DNA of 64,000 bases from an uncultured Flavobacteriales bacterium. Lineage in GTDB: Bacteria > Bacteroidota > Bacteroidia > Flavobacteriales_D > Sanyastnellaceae. A model generated the notes under the pieces. It did no database searches, was not told the origin of the DNA, and saw nothing but the letters and a program-made list of their open reading frames with translations. The DNA is taken from positions 124,001 through 188,000 of the forward strand of contig CALGEI010000042.1 in NCBI GenBank assembly GCA_937881575.1, in the 5' to 3' direction. A program made the translations under genes and the position numbers. This document shows, piece by piece, positions 1 to 8,087 of the stretch (positions are counted from its first letter, which is position 1; each line of letters opens with the position of its first letter).

Positions 1-497
1 ATAAAGTGCTGGACCAACTGAATCGTGCCTCCTGTGAACTGCTTCATCCGGATGGGTTTGGGGAGCAAAGCGCTGAGGGCGTGACCATGCAGGATGGCAT
101 GGATTTGGCCATGGTCTGCATTGATCGTGAACGCATGGAGTTGCAATACAGCGGGGCGAATTGCCCACTGTATTTGGTGCGCAAGGGAATGCTGCAAGAA
201 CTCAAGCCGGATAAAATGGCGATTGCCTCGTTTGAACCGGGAACAAAACACTACTCCATGCAAACGCTTCCGTTGGTTCAGGGCGACGTTATTTTCGCCG
301 CGACCGACGGGTTTGCCGACCAGTTTGGCGGTGCCAATGGCAAGAAGTTTATGCGAAAGCGGTTCCGCGAGTTGCTCGTTCAAGCTGCACCGCTTCCTGC
401 GCTCAAAATGGAACAAGCTTTGATGACGGCCTTTGACGATTGGCGCGGTGAAGAAGACCAGGTAGACGATGTCCTCGTGATTGGAGTGCGCGTCTAA
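1..497 (+). CDS. SpoIIE-type PP2C protein phosphatase, C-terminal part (5' end outside window)
   Basis: This is the last 164 or so residues of a larger protein; the frame is already open at base 3, so the GTG at 6 is not taken as the true start. What is visible is the C-terminal half of a SpoIIE/PP2C phosphatase fold: a stretch ending in YSGANCP, a basic central part, VIFAATDGFADQFGG (the metal-binding TDG...DQ segment), and a closing EEDQVDDVLVIGV strand with the late metal-binding Asp residues. In Bacteroidota such domains usually close proteins with TPR, 7TM or PAS sensory parts and act on anti-anti-sigma-like partners; the sensor here lies outside the window. It converges on the stress protein gene with a 6-base gap. 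Confidence 0.8.
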   Translation, partial: KVLDQLNRASCELLHPDGFGEQSAEGVTMQDGMDLAMVCIDRERMELQYSGANCPLYLVRKGMLQELKPDKMAIASFEPGTKHYSMQTLPLVQGDVIFAATDGFADQFGGANGKKFMRKRFRELLVQAAPLPALKMEQALMTAFDDWRGEEDQVDDVLVIGVRV

Positions 498-503
498 AAA
501 GAC

Positions 504-1337
504 TTACTGAGCAAAAACAGATCCGCGGATTACGCGTGTGGCAATGGGATTGATGACCAAAACGGGGATTTGGGCTTCGTTGGTGATGATCTGCTGCTCA
601 TAACTGTGGCCCAATATGCCCATGAGGCTCTTTTCATGCAGATTCATAATGCCAATCAAATCGGCATCAATGGAAGCAGCGTACCGAATGACGTCTTTGA
701 CGAATGCGCTGGCACTGTGCTCGGAAATCTTGACGGTGTAATCAATTCCTTTTTCGCTGAAGTATTCCTTGGCGTACTCGATGTTACGAAGTAGCTGGTT
801 TTTCAAGAACTCATCTGTCTCCCCCGGACTAATGATGTGCACGCGGCCCTCAAAATATTGAGCCATTTCGGCAACAATGGTCAATTTCTGCTTTGTATCC
901 TGATGCAAATCCAAAGGAACGATGATGTCGTCATAACCGTTCTCCTTGATGGAACGTTCTTGCGTGATGATAAACGGCGTGGAGCTATTCGTAACGATGC
1001 GCAACGCGCGCCCACCGGTCAAGAATTGCATTCCTTTTAGACCGTGGGTTCCCATAATGACCAAGGTCGCGTCCTGCTCAACGGCCACGTCATCAATGTC
1101 TTCAAAAATGCTCCCGATGCGAATGGCGGTCTGCATTTTGTGCGGATAGGATGCAGCATGACGATCAACCATAGAGCTCATGCGCTCGCGGGCTTCCGGC
1201 ATTTCCTTTTTGTTGGCAATGATGTGCAACAAGAGAATTTCGCTATCGAATGCCTTTCCGACGACGCAAGCATGTTCTAACGCAATGTCACTAACGGGAG
1301 TAAAGTCCATTGGGACGAGGATGCGATGTTGGCCCAT
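504..1337 (-). CDS. Universal stress protein, tandem UspA domains
   Basis: This 277-residue cytoplasmic protein is built from two UspA-like domains (about residues 1-140 and 145-275). The first starts RILVPMDFTPVSD and carries VIMGTHGLKG, the GxxG segment of the nucleotide-binding loop; the second starts DDIIVPLDL and ends PVLVINP. Tandem Usp proteins bind ATP or act as stress effectors, but the target of this one cannot be read from the sequence. The start is the ATG at 1337. A good promoter lies 24 bases upstream, sharing a 65-base divergent region with the chloride transporter gene. Confidence 0.88.
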   Translation of the reverse strand: MGQHRILVPMDFTPVSDIALEHACVVGKAFDSEILLLHIIANKKEMPEARERMSSMVDRHAASYPHKMQTAIRIGSIFEDIDDVAVEQDATLVIMGTHGLKGMQFLTGGRALRIVTNSSTPFIITQERSIKENGYDDIIVPLDLHQDTKQKLTIVAEMAQYFEGRVHIISPGETDEFLKNQLLRNIEYAKEYFSEKGIDYTVKISEHSASAFVKDVIRYAASIDADLIGIMNLHEKSLMGILGHSYEQQIITNEAQIPVLVINPIATRVIRGSVFAQ

Positions 1338-1360
1338 GAGATTTGTTCATCAATTTAATG

Positions 1361-1389
1361 CGAAGGTAAAACCATTGGAACAAATCCAA
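1361..1389 (-). promoter_or_regulatory. Promoter of the universal stress protein gene
   Basis: On the minus strand a TTG (1389-1387), 18 bases, then TACCTTCG (1368-1361) match the Bacteroidota primary-sigma pattern TTG-N17-23-TAnnTTTG with one change. It gives an ordinary leader of roughly 18 bases before the ATG at 1337. Its TTG sits two bases from the -10-like element of the divergent gene at 1391-1398. Confidence 0.6.
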
Positions 1390-1390
1390 C

Positions 1391-1398
1391 GAAATTTG
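1391..1398 (+). promoter_or_regulatory. Weak leaderless-type -10 element of the CLC gene
   Basis: GAAATTTG differs from TAnnTTTG only in its first base and is followed by exactly four bases (TAGC) and then the ATG at 1403. It is the weakest member of the 12-base spacing series described under findings. Confidence 0.35.
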
Positions 1399-1402
1399 TA
1401 GC

Positions 1403-3184
1403 ATGCTTCAGCGGTTTATGATACGTCGGATAAGACCTCAGTTTGAGCGATGGAAGCAATCGGATCGGTCTATTTTAGGTTGGGCTGTTTTGACGGGATT
1501 TTTTGCGGGACTCATGGCCGTCCTTCTGAAACGTGCTGTATTTGGATTGCACGAAGGAATGTTCGGTTTGGGGCGTTGGATTGGAGGCGCTTGGGTCCTT
1601 GGGCTCGGCCCGCTCTTTGGGTTGTTGGCAACCCGTTATGTCATTCGTAAATGGTTGGGTGGTGAACACCCGGGGCCGGGAGTTCCGAGCATCTTGCACG
1701 CCATGTCACAGCGTCGTGGAAGGATCAAACGAATGTGGATGTTTTCACCACTCATCACCAGTGCGCTGTCTGTAGGGCTTGGTGGTTCTGGCGGATTGGA
1801 GGCACCCGCCTTACAATCAGCTGCAGCCGTGGGGTCTGAAATCGGTCGGCAAACAAAGCGCACATTCAAGCGTCGCATGTTGCTCATCGGCTGCGCTGCG
1901 GCGGCCTCATTGGCGGCCCTATTCAAAGCACCTGTGGCTGCGATCATCTTTGCCGTGGAGGTCATCATGATTGATTTGACGGCAGCGAGCTTGGTTCCGT
2001 TGTTATTGGCATCATTGACAGCTTTGATTACAGCGGAGTTGTTTTTGGGAAATCAGGATGTGTTATCGACTCCCGTTCTTCAGGATTTCGAATTGAATAG
2101 GCTTCCACTGTATTTGCTTTTGGGAATTGTCTGTGCGGTGGGGTCAGTTGTCTTTTCGAAGATTTATATGGCTTCGAGCCATGCGGTAGCCAAAATGCGT
2201 ACACCCCGGATTCGGATTTGGGTTGCTGGAACTTTGGTCGGTGCGGCGGTTGTGTTTTTTCCATCCCTCTATGGTGAGGGGTATGATGTTGTCAATGATT
2301 TATTTGGAGGGCATTCCAAGTTGCTGGCGAGCGACATGACATGGAGTCAATTGGATCCGGAAGGTTGGTCGCTGATTGGGCTGCTCTTGCTTGCCTGGAT
2401 TCTAAAGCCCATGCTGACGGGTATGACCGTTGGCGCAGGAGGGGTGGCGGGCATCTTTGCGCCTGCGATTTTTTGTGGAGCGTTGCTCGGGTATGTCTAC
2501 ACTTTGGGATTAGAACAGGTGTTTGGCAATGACACGTTGCCGGTCGGAAATGCTGTTTTAGCGGGGATCGGTGGGATGCTTGCTGGCGTATTGCATGCTC
2601 CGCTTACCGCCATTCTGCTTGCGGCGGAAGTGAGCGGTGGGTATGCTCTTTTTGTGCCTGTGATGCTGACTTCAGCGATTAGCTTTCAAGTGGCTAAATG
2701 GTGGGTAAAACATAGCATTTACACGCAAGAATTGGCAGAAAGGGGCGAATTGTTGACGCACGATAAAGACCATTCAGTCTTGACGCTCATGAAATTGCAA
2801 GATGAAATTGAATATGATCATGAAGTGGTGCAGCCCTATTGGACTTTGGGACAATTGATTCCGGTTATAGAACGCAGCGTGCACAGTCTTTTTCCCGTGT
2901 TGGACAAGGCAGGCAACTTGCTCGGAGTGGTTGATTTACAAGAAATCAGGGAAATCATGTTTGACCGCACACTTTATGATGAGTTGCACGTGCATGAATT
3001 CATGAGTCTTCCCCAAGCCATGTTGGACATCTCAACGAAAATGGAGCGGGTTATGTCGGAGTTTGAGCGCACCGAACTGTGGTACCTCCCGGTTCAAAAC
3101 AAGGGCAATTTCATCGGTTTTGTTTCGAGAACGCGGTTGTTTAACACTTACCGAAAGTGGCTCCAAGAATCTAGTTTGAACTGA
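1403..3184 (+). CDS. CLC-family chloride channel/transporter with C-terminal CBS pair
   Basis: A 593-residue inner-membrane protein. Residues about 25-440 are the CLC pore: GPGVPSI near 91-97 stands for the GSGIPE motif, GGLEAP near 130-135 for GREGP with the gating Glu kept (E133), and GVAGIFAP near 350 for GxFxP. IYTQE near 435 offers the central Tyr. Residues about 455-590 form two CBS motifs, the usual cytoplasmic regulator. After the second conserved Glu (E186) the residue that aligns with the internal proton glutamate of the E. coli antiporter is Val. It may therefore be a channel or an antiporter with different coupling; this is inference. The start ATG is preceded by a weak leaderless-type element. 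Confidence 0.9.
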   Translation: MLQRFMIRRIRPQFERWKQSDRSILGWAVLTGFFAGLMAVLLKRAVFGLHEGMFGLGRWIGGAWVLGLGPLFGLLATRYVIRKWLGGEHPGPGVPSILHAMSQRRGRIKRMWMFSPLITSALSVGLGGSGGLEAPALQSAAAVGSEIGRQTKRTFKRRMLLIGCAAAASLAALFKAPVAAIIFAVEVIMIDLTAASLVPLLLASLTALITAELFLGNQDVLSTPVLQDFELNRLPLYLLLGIVCAVGSVVFSKIYMASSHAVAKMRTPRIRIWVAGTLVGAAVVFFPSLYGEGYDVVNDLFGGHSKLLASDMTWSQLDPEGWSLIGLLLLAWILKPMLTGMTVGAGGVAGIFAPAIFCGALLGYVYTLGLEQVFGNDTLPVGNAVLAGIGGMLAGVLHAPLTAILLAAEVSGGYALFVPVMLTSAISFQVAKWWVKHSIYTQELAERGELLTHDKDHSVLTLMKLQDEIEYDHEVVQPYWTLGQLIPVIERSVHSLFPVLDKAGNLLGVVDLQEIREIMFDRTLYDELHVHEFMSLPQAMLDISTKMERVMSEFERTELWYLPVQNKGNFIGFVSRTRLFNTYRKWLQESSLN

Positions 3185-3185
3185 C

Positions 3186-3959
3186 TTACGCTTGAAGAAA
3201 TGCATGGGTCACATCGAAAAACTCTTCAGGATGCGTCGCATGCAGCCAGTGGCCGGCTTCAGCTATTCGATGCCATTCGAGTTGCATGCAGGTTTGTTCG
3301 TAAAGCTTCAAATCCTGAGACTGGATGTAGTTCGATTGGCCCCCGTAAATGACTAAAATGGGCCAGGTGTTGAGGGTTAAGGGGACCTCTCCGACGACCG
3401 AAATCAACGCGTCTTTCAACACTTCGACATGGGGTCTCCACGTAAAGCCTTGGTCCGCGCGCCTGCGCAAACCTTTCATAAGGAATCCCACCATGACGGG
3501 GTCTGCAAGCTTCCCCTGCAGATGTTGCTCAATTTCACTCCGCTCGGTTGCGGTTTGAAGCGGCGCACTCAATAAGGCATCAAAGATGGGTTGATGGTGT
3601 GGTTCGTACGCCCGAGCGGCCATATCAGCAATGATCAACTTCTCCACGCGATCGGGATGTTGGTGCGCGAACATCAATGCCGTTTTGCCACCCATGCTAT
3701 GACCCAATAGGTGCGCCTTGGCTATCTCTTGCTCCTCCATGAAGTCGAGAAGATCGGCTGCCAATTCAACGTAATCGTGGGACTCGAAATGAGGACTGCG
3801 TCCGTGATTGCGCTGGTCGAGCATGAAGACACAGAAGTCTTCGCTGTACAATTTCCCCAGAGTTTGCCAATTGTCAGAGGTTCCGAGTAGCCCGTGTAAA
3901 ATGATCAGGGGTGGGCTGGACCGCTCTCCCAACTCTCTAAAAAACAACGCAGTCTTCAT
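3186..3959 (-). CDS. Alpha/beta hydrolase, YbfF-like esterase
   Basis: A 257-residue soluble alpha/beta hydrolase. It shows the oxyanion segment [11 protein letters not shown] near residues 22-32, the [10 protein letters not shown] strand-turn, the nucleophile elbow GHSMGG near 87-92 and the catalytic His in EAGHWLHA near the C-terminus. HGLLG plus DxRNHG is characteristic of the YbfF/ABHD11 esterase group, so a carboxylesterase or thioesterase is likely; the substrate is unknown. The start at 3959 is chosen because its ATG overlaps the TGA of pdxJ as ATGA, which implies translational coupling; an upstream in-frame start would push into pdxJ. It ends one base from the convergent CLC gene. Confidence 0.85.
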   Translation of the reverse strand: MKTALFFRELGERSSPPLIILHGLLGTSDNWQTLGKLYSEDFCVFMLDQRNHGRSPHFESHDYVELAADLLDFMEEQEIAKAHLLGHSMGGKTALMFAHQHPDRVEKLIIADMAARAYEPHHQPIFDALLSAPLQTATERSEIEQHLQGKLADPVMVGFLMKGLRRRADQGFTWRPHVEVLKDALISVVGEVPLTLNTWPILVIYGGQSNYIQSQDLKLYEQTCMQLEWHRIAEAGHWLHATHPEEFFDVTHAFLQA

Positions 3960-4690
3960 GGAGTTTGGTTTGTGTCCATGGAGAGGCATTGAAGGTAAGC
4001 TGCGACCGTTTTTTCTAAGCCGAGATAGAGGGCCTCGCTGATCAGGGCATGTCCGATGCTAACTTCTTCGAGGTAGGGGACGTTTTCTGCGAAATGCCGC
4101 AAGTTGTCAAGATTGAGATCGTGGCCGGCGTTGACGCCCAGACCAAGTCCATGGGCCAATGTCGCCGCTCGAGAAAACGGCAACGCGGACTCTGGTTTTT
4201 TTTGTTGAAAATCCAGTGCGTAAGGTTCTGTGTACAATTCAATTCGATCCGTGCCCACCTGCGCAGCCGCCTCAATTTGCCTTAAATCTGTGGAAGTAAA
4301 CAAGCTGGTTCGAATGCCATTTTTGCGAAAAACAGCAAGAATTTCGGTCAAGCGTTCCTGGTGACCAATAACATCCCACCCGGCATTGGACGTCAATGCG
4401 TCTGGTGGATCAGGAACGAGTGTGACTTGTTCAGGACAGACCGCACAAACGAGTGCGATAAAGGCTTCGGAGGGATAACCTTCCAGGTTGAATTCGGTGG
4501 TGACCACAGGACGCAATGCCAAAACATCCGACGTTGTGATGTGCCGTTGATCGGGGCGAGGGTGTACCGTAATCCCTTGAGCTCCAAATGATTGAATTCG
4601 AATTGCCGCTTCGACAACACTGGGTGTGCTTCCCCCTCTTGCATTGCGGAGAGTGGCAATTTTATTGACGTTGACGCTGAGCCTAGTCAT
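3956..4690 (-). CDS. pdxJ: Pyridoxine 5'-phosphate synthase
   Basis: PdxJ condenses 1-deoxy-D-xylulose 5-phosphate with 3-amino-2-oxopropyl phosphate to pyridoxine 5'-phosphate in the DXP-dependent vitamin B6 route. The 244-residue protein has the family hallmarks in order: [16 protein letters not shown] at the N-terminus, [35 protein letters not shown] and GVNAGHDLN. The start at 4690 (MTRLSVNV) is preferred over longer in-frame starts because it gives the normal length and frees the upstream region for the divergent gene. It forms a two-gene operon with the hydrolase. A TATTTTTG promoter-like 8-mer lies at 4742-4749. Confidence 0.93.
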   Translation of the reverse strand: MTRLSVNVNKIATLRNARGGSTPSVVEAAIRIQSFGAQGITVHPRPDQRHITTSDVLALRPVVTTEFNLEGYPSEAFIALVCAVCPEQVTLVPDPPDALTSNAGWDVIGHQERLTEILAVFRKNGIRTSLFTSTDLRQIEAAAQVGTDRIELYTEPYALDFQQKKPESALPFSRAATLAHGLGLGVNAGHDLNLDNLRHFAENVPYLEEVSIGHALISEALYLGLEKTVAAYLQCLSMDTNQTP

Positions 4691-4741
4691 CCGTACCTTT
4701 CGATTCCAACACGTCCGGTAAATTCCATTCGTGGATAGCCG

Positions 4742-4749
4742 CAAAAATA
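4742..4749 (-). promoter_or_regulatory. Probable -7 element for pdxJ
   Basis: The minus strand reads TATTTTTG, a full match to TAnnTTTG, 51 bases before the pdxJ start codon. No TTG stands at the expected -33 distance, so support is moderate. Confidence 0.35.
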
Positions 4750-4764
4750 CACCATGCAGAAGCC

Positions 4765-5415
4765 ATGTACGCACAGCGATTGATGACATTGGAATTGCCG
4801 ATCATTCGACCCGAAGATTCGGTTGGAAAAGTGCTTCGTTTGATGGATGAGTACAAGATTTGCCAGTTGCCGCTCGTCAACGGCGAGTTGTTTTCAGGAT
4901 TGGTCTATGAAAACGATCTGGTGGATTTTGATGACGAAACGCCGATGGCGGCTCTGGAAGCGAGACCCGTTTCCGTGGGGCCGCAAGTCCATCTATATGA
5001 TTTAGTGTCTCAACTGGTTCAGGCTGAAGTGGACACGATGCCTGTGGTGCATGACGGCAAATTCATGGGATGTGTTGATGCCAAAGCGGTGATGCGTTTT
5101 TTAGCGAAACACACCCACTGGGCTGGATCAGGAGCCGTGGTCGTTTTGGAAGTGCCTGAAATGGATCTTTCCATTGCTGAAATCGCGCGTTTGGTGGAGG
5201 CTTCTGACTCCAAGGTTTTGGCCTGCATGACGTCGCATGATGAGTCATCATCGAATGTCGTCGTGACCCTGAAGTTGAAAGAGCAAGATGTGGAGGCTGT
5301 GATTGCCACGTTCCAGCGTTTTGGTTATTCGATTCAAACCTTTCATCACGCACCAGGAATGGAAGAGGAAATGAGAGAACGGTATGAGGCGTTTATGCGT
5401 TATTTGGACAATTGA
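4765..5415 (+). CDS. CBS-domain protein with C-terminal ACT-like part
   Basis: A 216-residue soluble protein. Residues about 1-125 hold a CBS pair: the first motif runs through [23 protein letters not shown], shown here only to name it, and the second through [17 protein letters not shown] pairs bind adenine nucleotides and tune partner proteins. The remaining 80 residues ([20 protein letters not shown]..., [15 protein letters not shown]) look like a divergent ACT-type regulatory fold. It lies 14 bases before nadK in the same direction, the standard neighbourhood in Bacteroidota, so a nucleotide-sensing role near NAD metabolism is a reasonable inference but unproven. The start is the ATG at 4765; a second ATG at 4783 is possible. 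Confidence 0.82.
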   Translation: MYAQRLMTLELPIIRPEDSVGKVLRLMDEYKICQLPLVNGELFSGLVYENDLVDFDDETPMAALEARPVSVGPQVHLYDLVSQLVQAEVDTMPVVHDGKFMGCVDAKAVMRFLAKHTHWAGSGAVVVLEVPEMDLSIAEIARLVEASDSKVLACMTSHDESSSNVVVTLKLKEQDVEAVIATFQRFGYSIQTFHHAPGMEEEMRERYEAFMRYLDN

Positions 5416-5429
5416 GAGTGCAAACCGCC

Positions 5430-6308
5430 ATGAAAATTGCAATATTCGGAAAGGCCTTCGCGCCGGAATTTGATGATGCCGTCAAGCACATCTTGCGCCG
5501 CATAGAATCGTTGGACCCGAATCCCTTGGTCGAGACAGCTTTTATGCGTCTGCTGGAGGACCGAATGAACATCTCGGGCGCACTTCAAGGCTTCGAGGAA
5601 CCGCATGAATTGTTGGGCTATGATTTCCTGGTCGCCATTGGTGGTGATGGCACCGTTTTGGAAGCAGCGACATGGGTTCGGGATTCTGAAATGCCTGTTT
5701 TGGCTGTAAATACCGGTCGACTGGGGTTTCTTTCCAATGTTGGAATAGAAGAAATTGACTTGGCCATGGACGCTCTTGCAGCAGGACGTGTTTGGTATGA
5801 AAAAAGAGCCATGCTCCATGTCGAAGTCGAAGGCATGGAATTGGGTTCTTTTCCTTACGCTTTGAATGAGGTGGCGATCATGAAGAGAGACACGTCTAGC
5901 ATGATGGCCGTGGAGGTCCATCGGGAGGATGTCTTTGTCAACAATTATTGGGCCGATGGTCTCATCGTAGCCACACCAACGGGTTCAACGGCGTACTCGT
6001 TGAGTGCGGGTGGTCCTATGGTGACACCTGGATCGAATGTTTTGTGCATCAATCCTGTGGCGCCCCACAATTTGAACAACCGTCCCTTGATTGTGCCGGC
6101 AGATGGTGAGATAGAATTGGTTGCGGAAGGCCGTGAAAATCAGTTCCTCCTGAGCCTGGATTCTCGCATGTTTATTTTGGATGGAGGGAAAAAAGTGCGC
6201 ATTAACCCGGCCCCCTTCCACTTCGTTTTGATCAACTTGGAGCATCAAGAATTTTTCGGAACCATTCGGGCGAAAATGCATTGGGGAATTGACCCGAGAG
6301 ACCGTTGA
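5430..6308 (+). CDS. nadK: NAD kinase
   Basis: NadK phosphorylates NAD to NADP in the cytoplasm using ATP or polyphosphate. The 292-residue protein has the family length and its motifs: AIGGDGTVLEAA near residue 70 (GGDG with the catalytic Asp), NTGRLGFLSN, ALNEVAI (the NE/D pair), and the glycine-rich TPTGSTAYSLSAGG near 180-193 followed by the APH/RPLI region. The start ATG at 5430 (MKIAIFGK) is chosen over a TTG at 5412 that would overlap the preceding CBS gene and add a non-conserved hexapeptide. It is cotranscribed with the CBS gene. The 106-base gap after it separates it from the envelope operon. Confidence 0.94.
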   Translation: MKIAIFGKAFAPEFDDAVKHILRRIESLDPNPLVETAFMRLLEDRMNISGALQGFEEPHELLGYDFLVAIGGDGTVLEAATWVRDSEMPVLAVNTGRLGFLSNVGIEEIDLAMDALAAGRVWYEKRAMLHVEVEGMELGSFPYALNEVAIMKRDTSSMMAVEVHREDVFVNNYWADGLIVATPTGSTAYSLSAGGPMVTPGSNVLCINPVAPHNLNNRPLIVPADGEIELVAEGRENQFLLSLDSRMFILDGGKKVRINPAPFHFVLINLEHQEFFGTIRAKMHWGIDPRDR

Positions 6309-6395
6309 ATCTAGCATGGAAAAAAGACAGGCGTTTGTTAGCTGTTTTTCGCAATTCATTCAGGCAATTCCACGTATTTTCGTGCGTTACTATTA

Positions 6396-6408
6396 GGCTC
6401 TTTGAGCC
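6396..6408 (+). repeat. Short perfect inverted repeat before the porG-like start
   Basis: GGCTC-TTT-GAGCC forms a five-base-pair palindromic hairpin that ends six bases before the ATG at 6415. It could be an operator or a leader hairpin for the envelope operon, or chance. A TATTTTCG promoter-like 8-mer precedes it at 6375-6382, itself flanked by CACG and CGTG. Confidence 0.35.
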
Positions 6409-6414
6409 CAAACT

Positions 6415-7317
6415 ATGCGGACGCAGCCCTTATTTACGAGGTTATCCTTAGACCGAATGTTCTCCTTGCTTTGTTGCGTGGCTTGTTTTGTGGCTTTAAC
6501 CAGTCCGGAAGCAGCCGCTCAAAGAAGGTTTGATCAATCCAAAGAGTTGGGATTGGCGTGGGGTACGGGCTATTATTTAGGAGACCTCAACCCGGGAAAG
6601 CACTTGGGAGGCCGTCTGAATGCAGGCGTTGGAGCTTATTATCGACACAATCTGACAGGCCGCATTTCGGTGAGGGCAAATTTCTTTCGAGGGGTTGTCG
6701 AGGCCTGGGATGCAGATAGTTCAGACCCTTGGCAACAGAATCGCAACCTGCATTTTAGAAATGAAATTAGCGAATTGAGCGCGCTGGTTGAAGTGAACTA
6801 TTTAGAACATCGTATGGGGAATCCCGGCGATCGTTTTACAGCATTTCTTTTCACGGGAATCGCGGCGTACAATCACATGCCCGAGGCATTTATAGAAGGA
6901 AATTGGATTCCCCTTCAGCCTTTAGGAACAGAAGGACAAGGGACAACTTGGGGCGTCTCGCGCGGTTTAGAGCCATACGCCACGGGAGGTGTTTCCATCC
7001 CCTTTGGCTTTGGCTTCAAGGCGAACATTGGTCCGTTCATGGCATTGTGTTTTGATTGGGGTGTGCGAAAGACTTGGACGGACTACTTGGATGATGTGAG
7101 TGGGACGTATGCAGATGCGATGGTGTTGCAACAAGAAAGTGGAGAATTGGCCATGCAGTTGGCAGATCAGAGTTTACTCCAGTTAGGGGGTGACACGAAT
7201 CAAGCGGGAATGCAACGTGGTGACCCAGGGCGATCAGACACCTACGGTTTCTTATCTGCTTCCATTAGTTTTCGAATTAGCAAGAAACCAACCACTTGTT
7301 GGGTGCAGCCGTCATGA
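6415..7317 (+). CDS. porG: PorG-like outer-membrane protein (DUF6089 family)
   Basis: A 300-residue secreted protein with a signal peptide (hydrophobic core SLLCCVACFVALTS, cleavage near AAAQ, residue 36). The mature part opens with ELGLAWGTGYYLGDLN and is made of alternating aromatic strands ending SISFRISKK, as expected of a small outer-membrane beta barrel. DUF6089 proteins next to uppS-bamA-ompH correspond in position to PorG of Porphyromonas gingivalis, a type IX secretion component; that name rests on fold and gene order, since residue-level comparison was not possible. A Trp- and Gln-rich insert near residues 220-265 is variable. Its stop overlaps the uppS start as ATGA, making it the first gene of the envelope operon. 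Confidence 0.72.
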   Translation: MRTQPLFTRLSLDRMFSLLCCVACFVALTSPEAAAQRRFDQSKELGLAWGTGYYLGDLNPGKHLGGRLNAGVGAYYRHNLTGRISVRANFFRGVVEAWDADSSDPWQQNRNLHFRNEISELSALVEVNYLEHRMGNPGDRFTAFLFTGIAAYNHMPEAFIEGNWIPLQPLGTEGQGTTWGVSRGLEPYATGGVSIPFGFGFKANIGPFMALCFDWGVRKTWTDYLDDVSGTYADAMVLQQESGELAMQLADQSLLQLGGDTNQAGMQRGDPGRSDTYGFLSASISFRISKKPTTCWVQPS

Positions 7318-8087
7318 GCATTTCACCTGAACATCGAGAATTCTGCGCTTCCAAGAACTTGGACGCTGATGGCATTCCCCAGCATGTAGCCATCATCATG
7401 GATGGCAATGGGCGTTGGGCCGCAGAACGCGGGCAACAGCGTGTTTTTGGTCATATGAATGGTGTCAATGCGGTGAGGTCAGCGGTAGAGGCGGCCCTCC
7501 GCTCTGGAGTTCGATACTTGACTTTGTATGCGTTTAGTACGGAAAACTGGAGCCGTCCGAAAGAGGAGGTGGAGGCATTGATGGATTTGTTGGTGAGCAC
7601 ATTGGTGAAGGAGGTCAGTGATTTGGAGGGCAAAGGAGTTCGTCTGCGCGCAATGGGCGATCTGACGGCACTCCCAGAAGCGTGTCAAGCCGAAATCAAT
7701 AAATCCATCGAGAGCACGAAGAATTTGGACTCTTTGGATTTGATTTTGGCGTTGAATTACAGTTCAAAATGGGAGCTTGTTGAAGCCACCAAGCAATTGA
7801 TGAAGTCCGGATTAGACCCGGATGATTTGGAAGCATCGCACATTGATGCGCATCTCGCTTCAGCGGGAATTCCAGACCCTGAATTGATGATTCGAACGAG
7901 CGGGGAACACCGCATTTCGAATTTTATGTTGTGGCAGCTAGCCTATGCAGAATTCCACTTCACGCCCGTCTTATGGCCAGATTTCGGGCAGGAGGATTTT
8001 TACGATGCGGTTCGAGATTATCAAAATCGTGACCGCCGATTTGGAGGATTATTGGATACCAATCATACGATGTCGAAACAAGGATGA
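7314..8087 (+). CDS. uppS: Isoprenyl transferase (undecaprenyl diphosphate synthase)
   Basis: UppS elongates farnesyl diphosphate with isopentenyl units to the C55 carrier lipid of peptidoglycan and surface polysaccharide. The 257-residue cis-prenyltransferase shows AIIMDGNGRWA near residue 24 (catalytic Asp and P-loop-like GNGRWA), YLTLYAFSTENW, and the C-terminal PDPELMIRTSGEHRISNFMLWQ region with the RTSGE...RxSNF diphosphate-binding residues. The start at 7314 overlaps the porG-like stop as ATGA; a start 18 bases upstream would lie inside that gene. The stop overlaps bamA by four bases, so synthesis of carrier lipid and outer-membrane machinery is coupled. Confidence 0.94.
   Translation: MSISPEHREFCASKNLDADGIPQHVAIIMDGNGRWAAERGQQRVFGHMNGVNAVRSAVEAALRSGVRYLTLYAFSTENWSRPKEEVEALMDLLVSTLVKEVSDLEGKGVRLRAMGDLTALPEACQAEINKSIESTKNLDSLDLILALNYSSKWELVEATKQLMKSGLDPDDLEASHIDAHLASAGIPDPELMIRTSGEHRISNFMLWQLAYAEFHFTPVLWPDFGQEDFYDAVRDYQNRDRRFGGLLDTNHTMSKQG

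Noticed and set aside
4691-4789. Longer pdxJ start at 4789
   Set aside because: The extra 33 residues are not like any PdxJ N-terminus and would overlap the divergent CBS gene; the start at 4690 gives the normal protein.
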